Made by a program: the position numbers and the translations under genes
Source of the DNA: JAJFFW01 sp038531315
Lineage (GTDB): Bacteria; Pseudomonadota; Alphaproteobacteria; Caulobacterales; Parvularculaceae
DNA length: 32,835 nucleotides
Reading direction: 5' to 3'
Assembly (NCBI GenBank): GCA_038531315.1
Contig: JBCBBT010000039.1
Span: 1 to 32,835 of the forward strand
Shown here: positions 7,494-14,402 of the stretch, one piece after another
Position numbering within the stretch: the stretch's first letter is position 1
Layout of the letters: each line of letters starts with the position of its first letter
Notes under the pieces: generated by a model
Database searches by the model: none
Told to the model about the DNA's origin: nothing
Seen by the model: the letters and a program-made list of their open reading frames with translations, nothing else

Positions 7494-8245
7494 TGATGAG
7501 CGACGACAAGCCTCAGTTGAAGCGCTTTTACAAAACCGTGTCGGTAGCGCTCAATCAGGATAACGTCTATGAGGTGCGCCTCGACGGGCGGCCGGCGAAA
7601 ACGCCGCGCCGCGCCGCGCTCGCCTCCCCGCGCAGCGCCGTCGCAGAGCTCGTGGCCGGTGAATGGGCGGCGGCGCCGGAGATCATTGATCCCCATGCGA
7701 TGCGCCTGACAAAGACGCTTTCAACAGCGGTTGATCTGGGCCCCGGCGCGCGGGCTGCGTGGATCGGCGAAATTCTCAATTATCTGTCCTCAGATCTTTT
7801 GTGTTATCGCGCCGACGCGCCGGCCGCGCTCGCCGAACGGCAGGAAAAAGTCTGGTCGCCTTATCTGGTGAAATTCGACGCCCGCTTTGGCGTCGCGCTC
7901 AAGGTGACGACGGGGATTGTCGCCATCGATCAACCCGGCGCGGCGATGACGGCGGTCGGCGACTGGCTCGCAGCGCGCGACAATGAACAGCTTTGTTGTC
8001 TTAATGATCTGACCGCTCTCGTCGGGTCAGCGGTTCTTGCGTTGGCGCTCGCCGCAGAAAACGCCTCCCCGGAAAGCGTCTTTGCGGCGGCGCGTCTCGA
8101 TGAGACCTTTCAGCGCGAGCAATGGGGCGAAGACGATGAGGCGATGGCGCGCGAGGCGGATCTTAAAGCTGCGTTCGATGCGACAGCGCTTTTCGCCGGC
8201 GTTGTTTTTAACGGCGCCCCGGGAGAAACCTCAGGCGGTCGCTAG
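7493..8245 (+). CDS. ATP12-family F1-ATPase assembly chaperone
   Basis: 250 aa. ATP12 chaperones bind the F1 alpha subunit before hexamer assembly; they occur in mitochondria and Alphaproteobacteria. The N-terminal beta domain shows 'RFYKTVSVALNQDNVYEVRLDGRPAKTP' (in part, ~11-38), and the helical domain shows 'LTKTLSTAVD' (72-81), 'YLSSDLLCYRAD' (96-107) and 'LNDLTALVGSAVLALAL' (~171-187), all typical of the family. The start codon overlaps the rluC stop, indicating translational coupling. In many alphaproteobacteria an HAD hydrolase gene lies between the two; it is absent here. The stop TAG shares bases with the stop of the convergent EF-hand gene. Confidence 0.9.
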   Translation: MMSDDKPQLKRFYKTVSVALNQDNVYEVRLDGRPAKTPRRAALASPRSAVAELVAGEWAAAPEIIDPHAMRLTKTLSTAVDLGPGARAAWIGEILNYLSSDLLCYRADAPAALAERQEKVWSPYLVKFDARFGVALKVTTGIVAIDQPGAAMTAVGDWLAARDNEQLCCLNDLTALVGSAVLALALAAENASPESVFAAARLDETFQREQWGEDDEAMAREADLKAAFDATALFAGVVFNGAPGETSGGR

Positions 8246-8997
8246 CTCTTGACGCCGGTGATCCGTGTTTGGAACGCCGTTAATTCGTCGCCGCGCAACA
8301 GCCCGTTATTGTCGGTGTCGACCGCATCGAAATCTGCGAGCACTGCATCAATGTAGTCCCGATTGGAAAGACCGGCTGCAGTGCCGGGCGGGCTTTGCGT
8401 CACGCCGGATGCAGCCGCGGCCGCATCGCGCGCCGCCGTCATCGCGGCAAATTTTTTCTCCGCCGCTTTCATCGCCAACATGGCGTCCGCGCCGTCCGGC
8501 GCTGCGGGCGCGCCCTCGCGCGAGGCCCAGATGTCTGTGAGGCGAACAAATTCATCAATACTCATAACGCCGTCGCGGTCCGCGTCGGCGAGCACAAAAT
8601 CAAGTTTTGCGGCGTCGCGCGCTTCCTCGCGGGTCAGGAGCGCGCGGTCAAAACGCGCGCGCACCGCCTCCAGCGGCGACTGGCTCGCCTCAGTGGGACG
8701 GAGCGGGTCTTTATCCGTAAACGTCACGGTTTCTTTTTCTTCATCGACGATGACGCCATTGACGCGCCGCTTCAGCGTAACTGTCTGGCTGATCTGTTGT
8801 TGCGCATTGAGGCTGTCGGCGCTCTCGTCCGGATTGGGCGCGGCGTCGGCGTCTTGCGCGCTCGCTTTAGGGACCGACGTCGCCGCAGGGGGCGTTTCAG
8901 CAGCTGATATTTCATCGGGCTGCGCGCCGGCTGCGATCGCTGATGCCGTTACGCCTAAAAATATCCCGCATGCAATGAACAAAGCGCCTCGCGCCAT
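8242..8997 (-). CDS. Secreted EF-hand calcium-binding protein
   Basis: 251 aa. Residues 1-25 form a signal peptide ('ALFIACGIFLGVTASAIAAGA'-like, ending AAGA). Residues ~27-65 are Ala/Pro/Asp-rich linker. Two canonical 12-residue EF loops are present: DADRDGVMSIDE (138-149) and DTDNNGLLRGDE (227-238), each with Asp at 1, 3 and 5, Gly at 6 and Glu at 12. The spacing suggests a widely separated pair. GGGAG 8 nt upstream of ATG 8997 fixes the start; the longer open frame to 9093 lacks a signal peptide. The role is probably periplasmic calcium binding, with partner unknown. Confidence 0.82.
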   Translation of the reverse strand: MARGALFIACGIFLGVTASAIAAGAQPDEISAAETPPAATSVPKASAQDADAAPNPDESADSLNAQQQISQTVTLKRRVNGVIVDEEKETVTFTDKDPLRPTEASQSPLEAVRARFDRALLTREEARDAAKLDFVLADADRDGVMSIDEFVRLTDIWASREGAPAAPDGADAMLAMKAAEKKFAAMTAARDAAAAASGVTQSPPGTAAGLSNRDYIDAVLADFDAVDTDNNGLLRGDELTAFQTRITGVKS

Positions 8998-9093
8998 GGT
9001 CTTGTCTCCCGATGTGAATGCCCCCCGCCAGTGTCGATAGCATAAGCCGGGCGCTGACAAAAATCGCAAACGCGGCGTGGCGTCAGCCGTCAA

Positions 9094-9825
9094 TTATCGC
9101 TCAATCGGGGGCGCGCCATCGACCGCCGCGCCGAAGATTTCTTCAAAACTGCGGCGCAGAGCGCTGTCGGCGTCATCCATGGTCACGGGCAGGCCGAGAT
9201 CGACAAGACTGGTGACGCCGAACGGCGCCGCATCAATTCCGCACGGCACGATGCCGTCGAAATGGGAAAGGTCCGGTTCGACATTCAGTGAAATGCCGTG
9301 GAAGCTGACCCACTGGCGAAGGCGCACGCCAATGGCGGCGATCTTGTCTTCGCGCAGCGCGCCGCCCGGCCGCGTCCTGTCGACCCAGACGCCGACGCGA
9401 TCCTCGCGGCGTTCGCCGGCCACATTGAATGCGCCAAGCGCGCCGATGATCCAGCTTTCAAGAGCGGCGATAAACCGGCGCACATCGCGGGCGCGCGCCG
9501 TCAGGTCGAGCATCACGTAACCGACCCGCTGGCCGGGACCGTGATAGGTATATTCGCCGCCGCGCGCGCTTTTGTGCACCGGAAAGCGCCGGTCAAGAAG
9601 ATCGCCCGGCTTGGCGCTCGTCCCCGCCGTATAGAGCGGGGGGTGTTCCAAAAGCCAGACCATCTCGTCCGCGGCGCCGGCCCTGATCGCGGCGGCGCGC
9701 ATCTCCATCGCGTTAACCGCTTCTTCATATTCGACCGGCTGGTCGCTGACCGCCCAGGTCACGGGCGCGCCGTCGCTGCGAAGAAAGCGCGTTTGTTCAG
9801 AAGGATTTAACGCTGATCTAACCAA
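9094..9825 (-). CDS. lipB: Lipoyl(octanoyl) transferase LipB
   Basis: Up to 243 aa. LipB transfers octanoate from acyl carrier protein to the lipoyl domains of pyruvate and 2-oxoglutarate dehydrogenases and GcvH. Hallmarks are present: 'LLEHPPLYTAGTSAK' (58-72), 'RGGEYTYHGPGQ' (88-99), 'REDKIAAIGVRL' with catalytic Lys161, 'SFHGISLNV' (174-182) and 'FDGIVPCGI' with catalytic Cys195. The longest frame begins at TTG 9825 with no good ribosome site, and the first ~20 codons match nothing in the family; an in-frame GTG at 9762 would also give a complete enzyme. A CtrA-like box falls inside this doubtful 5' part. The gene is 97 bases upstream of the EF-hand gene on the same strand. Confidence 0.93.
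   Translation of the reverse strand: MVRSALNPSEQTRFLRSDGAPVTWAVSDQPVEYEEAVNAMEMRAAAIRAGAADEMVWLLEHPPLYTAGTSAKPGDLLDRRFPVHKSARGGEYTYHGPGQRVGYVMLDLTARARDVRRFIAALESWIIGALGAFNVAGERREDRVGVWVDRTRPGGALREDKIAAIGVRLRQWVSFHGISLNVEPDLSHFDGIVPCGIDAAPFGVTSLVDLGLPVTMDDADSALRRSFEEIFGAAVDGAPPIER
9807..9821. promoter_or_regulatory. CtrA-like box near the FliN-domain gene
   Basis: TTAA-N7-CTAA followed by CC, one mismatch from the TTAA-N7-TTAA(C) consensus of CtrA. A further TTAAC half-site lies at about 9837. The box is 63 bp upstream of the FliN-type start at 9885. CtrA controls flagellar genes in Alphaproteobacteria, so the position is suggestive. It would lie inside lipB if the TTG start were used. Confidence 0.4.
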
Positions 9826-9884
9826 TGGACGGCATCTTAACGCATCGCGCGCGTCCTGCGCGCTTGTGGTTGCGTAGACGATAT

Positions 9885-10160
9885 ATGGCGGCGATTGAAG
9901 GCATCGACATCGATCTTACCGTGGTGATTGGAACCGCGACAATGCCGCTCGGCCGGCTTTTGTCGCTCGGGCGCGGCGCTGTTATTCCGCTCGGCGGCGA
10001 CGGGTCAACCCCGCTGACGCTGGTTGCGAACGGTCTCGCCGTTGCGGAGGGCCGGGTTCTGCTGGATGGCGAAACGATCAGCGTCGAAGTCGCGCCCGCC
10101 AAGGCCAGTGAAGAAAGCACCAGTGTAGACAGCACCAGTGACGATTTCGCCTGCGACTGA
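9885..10160 (+). CDS. Stand-alone FliN/SpoA domain protein
   Basis: 91 aa. The core 'IDLTVVIGTATMPLGRLLSLGRGAVIPL' (about 8-35, quoted in part: IDLTVVIGTATMPLGRLLSL) and 'LVANGLAVAEGRVLLDGETISVEV' match the SpoA fold of FliN, FliM and type III secretion C-ring proteins, including the N-G-x-x-x-A-x-G turn. The FliN N-terminal extension is nearly absent. The C-terminal tail is Ser/Thr/Asp-rich with a 15-bp repeat in DNA ('agcaccagtg' twice). The open frame reaches 9825, but the domain begins just after ATG 9885; no strong ribosome site is seen. No other flagellar gene is in the window. It may be the flagellar switch FliN or a paralogue. Confidence 0.72.
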   Translation: MAAIEGIDIDLTVVIGTATMPLGRLLSLGRGAVIPLGGDGSTPLTLVANGLAVAEGRVLLDGETISVEVAPAKASEESTSVDSTSDDFACD

Positions 10161-10186
10161 GCGGCGGGGCGCTCGAATTTTTTCGC

Positions 10187-10215
10187 TTCACACTCCCGGC
10201 GGCGTTTGCTATGTC
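10187..10215 (+). promoter_or_regulatory. Possible promoter for tRNA-Leu
   Basis: TTCACA (10187-10192) and TATGTC (10210-10215) are spaced by 17 nt, a fair sigma-70 match, about 60 nt ahead of the tRNA. It follows the FliN-type stop directly. Confidence 0.4.
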
Positions 10216-10274
10216 GCCCCTTCGCTTGAAACACCTCATTCGAGAGCGAGCCCCTGACCACCGGGGACCGGCGT

Positions 10275-10359
10275 GCGGCCGTGGCGGAATTGGTAGACGC
10301 GCAGCGTTGAGGTCGCTGTGGGGCAACCCGTGGAAGTTCGAGTCTTCTCGGCCGCACCA
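10275..10359 (+). tRNA. tRNA-Leu (anticodon GAG)
   Basis: 85 nt including an encoded CCA. The acceptor arms GCGGCCG and CGGCCGC pair perfectly over 7 bp. The anticodon stem CAGCG/CGCTG encloses loop TTGAGGT, giving anticodon GAG (reads CUC/CUU). A long variable arm (GTGGGGCAACCCGT) marks a class II tRNA, and the T arm reads GAAG-TTCGAGT-CTTC. Nothing in the flank looks like an integrated element. Confidence 0.97.
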
Positions 10360-10433
10360 TTTTTTAGACAGAACAGGTTTATCAGACGGTGCGCCCTTGC
10401 AACGGGGTGCGAGCGTCCGCCGGCGTGACGCGC

Positions 10434-10465
10434 AAAAAAAACGCCCGCGAGGGTGTTTTCTTTAT
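10434..10465. terminator. Bidirectional terminator between tRNA-Leu and podJ
   Basis: An A-run, then CGCCC-GCGA-GGGTG (with a G-T pair extendable by A-T pairs) and TTTTCTTT. It can end tRNA transcription on the plus strand and podJ-like transcription on the minus strand. Confidence 0.6.
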
Positions 10466-10503
10466 CATCTCGTTTGTCGTCTAAATCATAGAGCGGGTGG
10501 CGC

Positions 10504-13500
10504 TCAGGAGGCTGGCGAGAGTTCGTTGGCGGCGGCGTTCACCGCGGTTGCGCTCCAGTTGGCGACCGCCGCATCGAGCGCGGCTTTGCGTTCCGTATCA
10601 AGATTGGAAACAAGGCCGGCGGCCAGCGAGCCCGCCTGGTCGTCGCCGTTCTTGGCGGCCAGCGAGTACCAGTAATAAGCCTGACCCGCATCCTCAACGC
10701 TTGCGGTGTTGCGCGTTGCATTGGTGTGGAAGATCGTACCCAGATTATATTGTGAATCCACGAGGCCGCGATTGCCGGCTTGTTCGAACCAGCTGATCGC
10801 CGCATTAAGGTCGGCGGCGCCGCCGTCGCCTTGCGCGCTCATCACGCCGATGCGGTGCATGGCGAGAATGTTGCCGCCATTGGCGGCGCGCTCATACCAG
10901 GCGCGCGCCTGAACCGGGTCCTCAGCAAGGCCCTGACCGGTTTTATAAAGCTCGCCAAGCTGAAGTTGCGCCGGCGGATGGCCGAGCGCTGCGGCTTCGC
11001 GCAGTTGTTGCAAGGCGGCGGCTTCGGCGTCCGGCGTTGTCGCCAGTTTCAGCGCCGCGACGCTTTCCAGATAAAGATCGCGCGGGTTCACCGCAGCGCC
11101 GATCGCCGCCGGATCGGGCGCTTCGCTTTGCGGCGCTGGTTGAGCCGACAAACGCGTCTCACCGCTGACGCCGGGCGCAGCGGGCAGGGACGATGGCGCC
11201 GGGACCTGTCCTGAAATCTGCCCAGACGTTTGTACTGACGCTTGTGCTGGCGTTTGCGTCGCCGGTTGCGCGGCCTGCGGGTTGACGGCGATGCGCGCTT
11301 CTGGCGGCTGCGCTGCAGGGAAGAGCGTGTCTTTGCTGATAAAGACGAGCGCAACGATCGCAAGGAGGACGGCGGCGCCAAGTCCCAGCGTCAACGGCCG
11401 CGCCATCAAATTGCCGGCGGCGTCCACGGCGTCATTTTCGTCCGCGTCCGTCTCATCTTCGAAGAATGCGACGTCTTCGGCGTTGTCGCTGAGTTTGCCG
11501 GCGGTCTTCGCCGTCGCCTTTGCTGCGCCCTTGAGCGCGCTCTTGCCTTTCGATAGAGGGGCGTCTTCCTCAGCGTCGTCGTCTGCGCTTTGCGCGGCAT
11601 CCCTGGCGCCGCCCGGCATCCGGCTTTTCAGGCCCGCGAGGGCCCCGCCGATTTTGTCCGCAAGGCTCGTCTCTTGGCGCGCTTCAATAGCCGACATCAC
11701 GTCGGGGTAATCGTCCTGCGCGCCGTCATCGTCGATGAATTCGAGATTTTCGTCCTGTTCAGGCGCGCCTTTAAGGGCGCGCTTGGCTTTGGCTTTCGCC
11801 GCCGCCTTGCGCTTTTTGCGGCGGAGCGCGTCTTCCTCACGCTCATCGTCGCCGGAAGGCGCAATGCTCTCGCCGTCGGTGGCGATGGCCTGTTTGACGG
11901 CCGCCGCCTTGGCCGCTTCGGCGCGTTTGCGTTTAACGCGCGCTGCTAGGATCGCGCGTTGTTTCGGCGACAGGCGTTTTTTCTTGGTGGCGGCCTCGGC
12001 GTCTTCGGAGGCCTTCTGGCGTGCGGCGATGCGCGCCGCCTTGATAAAATCGTCCGGGCGCTTGCCGGTGGGCGCGACGGCTTGATCGTCGGCTTTTTCG
12101 TCCGCCTGCGCCGCTGGATCAGGCGATGCGTTCTTGTGGTTTTGTTGCGACGAGCTGGCGTCTTCACCATCGAACGGCACATCAAGGAAATCATCGATGG
12201 CGTCGCCGCCATTAGTCGGATCGCCGACACCGTCGTCCGCTACGCTGTCAGCGTCCTGATCGCCATAGTCGACATCGTCATAGCGCTCTTCGCGGAAGCC
12301 CATCTGTTCAAGCTCTGCAAGCACCGCATCGAGATCTGTGGGCGCCTCAGCGGATTTTCGTCTTGCGGGCTTCGGCGCCGCCGCTGCGCCGGGCGCGTCA
12401 TCGAAGTCGGTTTCAAGCGCCGCATATTCAGCTTCAAAAGCGTCATCGGGCGCCGCGGCCGCGGGGCCGGCGAAGGCGTCGCGCACTTCCTGCAGGATAT
12501 CGCCGGCCGTTGAGTCTGTCGTCGCCTCGCCGCTGCCGGCTTGATCGTCAAGTGCGCTGAAAACGGCGTCATCGGAAGGTGCGGTTCCCTGCGCGGCACC
12601 CGCATCAGTGTCGAGGAGGCCTTCAAGTTCATCAAAATCGTCTTGAAAGTCGTCCGTCGTCAGCGTGTCGCGACCGCTCGCAGCGGCGCCGTCATGGTCG
12701 GCGTCGTAGTCCGCCTCATCGTCATCGAGGTCGATATGGGCGTCGCGGTCGCTCGCGCGGCGCTTGTCGGCGAAGGCGTCTTCATCAAGATCAAACAGCG
12801 CGTCTTCCTCGCGCGCGCCGATATCGTCCTGGCTTTCGGCGTCTGCAGTGACGGCGTCGCCGTTAACAGCGCCGTCGTCGAGGCCGTCATCAAAAAACGC
12901 ATCGTCGTTCAACACATCGTCGAGCGAAGCGGCCTGCGCCGCGCCCGAAAGCGGGGCTGTCGCCTGGCGCGGCTTTGCGGCGGCCAGCGCCGCGGCGCGA
13001 TTGCCGGCGTTCGTCGTCTCAATCTGCGCGACCATGTCTTCGAAGGATTGTTGCAGCTCGGCGATCCGCGCATCGGCGTGTTCGGTCGCCGCGGCCATCG
13101 CCGCTTCGATGGACTGGCGGTCGGCTTCTTCGCTCGCGGCTTCTTCGCTTTCCAGCTGCCGGCGCATATCGACAAGCGTCTCGGAGACTTTCTGGACGCC
13201 CTCGGCGCTGCGCTTCTCGGCGGCGTCGATCTGCGAGGAGAGTTTGACGATTGTATTTTCAAGCGAGCGGATCTGATCGCCGCCGCGCTTGATTTCATCG
13301 CCAAGAATTCTGAGGCGCTTGCCGGTGCGTTCGACAAATTCAGGATCGGGCGCGGCCGCTGCGTCCGAATTCATGCGCGCGGCTTCCGAGGCCAGGCGTT
13401 CGGTGCGCGAGATGCGGGCGGCGAGGCCGTCGACGGCGTTTTTCAGATAGTTGATGGCCGAGGCGGCTTCCGGATCGCTCTCGGCGTTTTCCAGACGGCC

Positions 13501-14013
13501 GGCGAGTTGTTGCAGCTGGCGTTCCTGAGTGTCGAGGCGATCAAGCGATTCCTTGTGGGCGGTCTCAAACTGAAGCGCGACGCTGGCGACGGCTTTTTCA
13601 AGCGCCTTGATGGCGTCGATGCGCTGGCGGTCGTTGACTTTTTCTTCCAGCCCGTCGAGCCGCTCGGCGATGGCCGCGCTGCTTGCGGGATTGGCGTTAA
13701 CCCGTTCCAGACGCTGCAGGCGTTCGACAACACCGCCGACATTGCGGGTCAGCGATTGCAGGGACTCGCCGTTGACGGTTTCGGCTTTGGCGAGCCGCGC
13801 ATTCAGCGCCTCAATCGCCGTGACGATGTCCTTCAGGCGCAGACCGTCGACCGCGCCGCCGGAGCGTTTCGGGTCGCCGACCGTATAAATCATCTGATTG
13901 AGCCAGGCGCCGACGGTCATCCCCTCGCGGGCGGCGGCTTCCTTGGCGGTCTCGCGGGCGTCTCGCTCGATGCCTTTTACGCTCCAGGGCGTGTTTGATT
14001 TTGCCGCTGTCAT
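10504..14013 (-). CDS. podJ: PodJ-like polar localisation protein with SEL1 repeats
   Basis: 1169 aa. PodJ organises the new flagellated pole in Caulobacter. Order here: conserved N-terminal motif 'TPWSVKGIERDARETAKEAA' (~8-27) with 'GMTVGAWLN'; coiled-coil-rich segment (~60-330); acidic Asp/Ala-rich low-complexity segment (~370-640); Lys/Arg/Ala-rich basic segment (~660-800); one membrane helix near 872-893 ('LTLGLGAAVLLAIVALVFIS'); a Pro/Gln/Ala linker; and SEL1-type helical repeats at ~1005-1125 ('PAQLQLGELYKTGQGLAEDP' and following), predicted to be periplasmic. The protein ends ~45 residues later with no peptidoglycan-binding domain, unlike Caulobacter PodJ. GGGAG 6 nt before ATG 14013 sets the start; the open frame upstream to 14196 is unlikely to be used. 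A CtrA-type box lies ~200 bp upstream. A generic SEL1/coiled-coil protein is the alternative. Confidence 0.75.
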   Translation of the reverse strand: MTAAKSNTPWSVKGIERDARETAKEAAAREGMTVGAWLNQMIYTVGDPKRSGGAVDGLRLKDIVTAIEALNARLAKAETVNGESLQSLTRNVGGVVERLQRLERVNANPASSAAIAERLDGLEEKVNDRQRIDAIKALEKAVASVALQFETAHKESLDRLDTQERQLQQLAGRLENAESDPEAASAINYLKNAVDGLAARISRTERLASEAARMNSDAAAAPDPEFVERTGKRLRILGDEIKRGGDQIRSLENTIVKLSSQIDAAEKRSAEGVQKVSETLVDMRRQLESEEAASEEADRQSIEAAMAAATEHADARIAELQQSFEDMVAQIETTNAGNRAAALAAAKPRQATAPLSGAAQAASLDDVLNDDAFFDDGLDDGAVNGDAVTADAESQDDIGAREEDALFDLDEDAFADKRRASDRDAHIDLDDDEADYDADHDGAAASGRDTLTTDDFQDDFDELEGLLDTDAGAAQGTAPSDDAVFSALDDQAGSGEATTDSTAGDILQEVRDAFAGPAAAAPDDAFEAEYAALETDFDDAPGAAAAPKPARRKSAEAPTDLDAVLAELEQMGFREERYDDVDYGDQDADSVADDGVGDPTNGGDAIDDFLDVPFDGEDASSSQQNHKNASPDPAAQADEKADDQAVAPTGKRPDDFIKAARIAARQKASEDAEAATKKKRLSPKQRAILAARVKRKRAEAAKAAAVKQAIATDGESIAPSGDDEREEDALRRKKRKAAAKAKAKRALKGAPEQDENLEFIDDDGAQDDYPDVMSAIEARQETSLADKIGGALAGLKSRMPGGARDAAQSADDDAEEDAPLSKGKSALKGAAKATAKTAGKLSDNAEDVAFFEDETDADENDAVDAAGNLMARPLTLGLGAAVLLAIVALVFISKDTLFPAAQPPEARIAVNPQAAQPATQTPAQASVQTSGQISGQVPAPSSLPAAPGVSGETRLSAQPAPQSEAPDPAAIGAAVNPRDLYLESVAALKLATTPDAEAAALQQLREAAALGHPPAQLQLGELYKTGQGLAEDPVQARAWYERAANGGNILAMHRIGVMSAQGDGGAADLNAAISWFEQAGNRGLVDSQYNLGTIFHTNATRNTASVEDAGQAYYWYSLAAKNGDDQAGSLAAGLVSNLDTERKAALDAAVANWSATAVNAAANELSPAS

Positions 14014-14402
14014 CGATAACTCCCGCCGGCGCATCGCCAGCGGCCCCTTTCGGTTATTCTTGTCTGGTCCCGGACGCCTCGCAGACGGTGCACGTCCTGA
14101 AGAAAACGTGCGGTGCGGCTGGCGCACACCACTTCTTTCGAGCGGTAAGGTGCTTCGCCCCCGGCGCAAAGCGGAAAGTGCCAGAAATTCAGGCATTGCG
14201 CCGTGATCGCGGTTAACGCCGGGTTAATGCCGCGGACAACGTCTGAGGCCGGTTTCCCCCGCCCTCGCAAGCGCGACGAATTCGCACTGCGACAGGGCCT
14301 ATGAGCGCCCCGGAGCCCGGCTTATTATGGCGGGAAGGTTTGTTGTTAGCGTCTGCGTAAGGGCCGCGCCCTAATACCCGACGTATTGAAAGGATTGGCG
14401 CC
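14014..14402. other. Divergent intergenic region of podJ-like and acyl-CoA dehydrogenase genes
   Basis: This 389-bp stretch must carry promoters for both genes. The one clear element is a CtrA-type box at 14213-14227. An imperfect TTAG-N7-GTAA occurs near 14345. I could not place -10/-35 pairs with confidence and see no small gene. Confidence 0.6.
14213..14227. promoter_or_regulatory. Perfect CtrA-type box TTAA-N7-TTAA
   Basis: TTAA (14213-14216), CGCCGGG, TTAA (14224-14227) match the CtrA consensus exactly, with the flanking C giving TTAAC...GTTAA dyad symmetry. It lies 200 bp before the podJ-like start and 176 bp before the acyl-CoA dehydrogenase start. CtrA regulation of podJ is known in Caulobacter; its use here is inferred. 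Confidence 0.55.

Noticed and set aside
10275..10500. tRNA-Leu as an integration site of a mobile element
   Set aside because: No integrase gene, no repeat of the tRNA 3' end, and the downstream gene is a native-looking PodJ-like protein.
12541..13998. A long plus-strand open frame (485 codons) opposite the PodJ-like gene
   Set aside because: It is antisense to a gene with good ribosome site and recognisable domains, and its composition is that expected of the opposite strand of GC-rich coding DNA.
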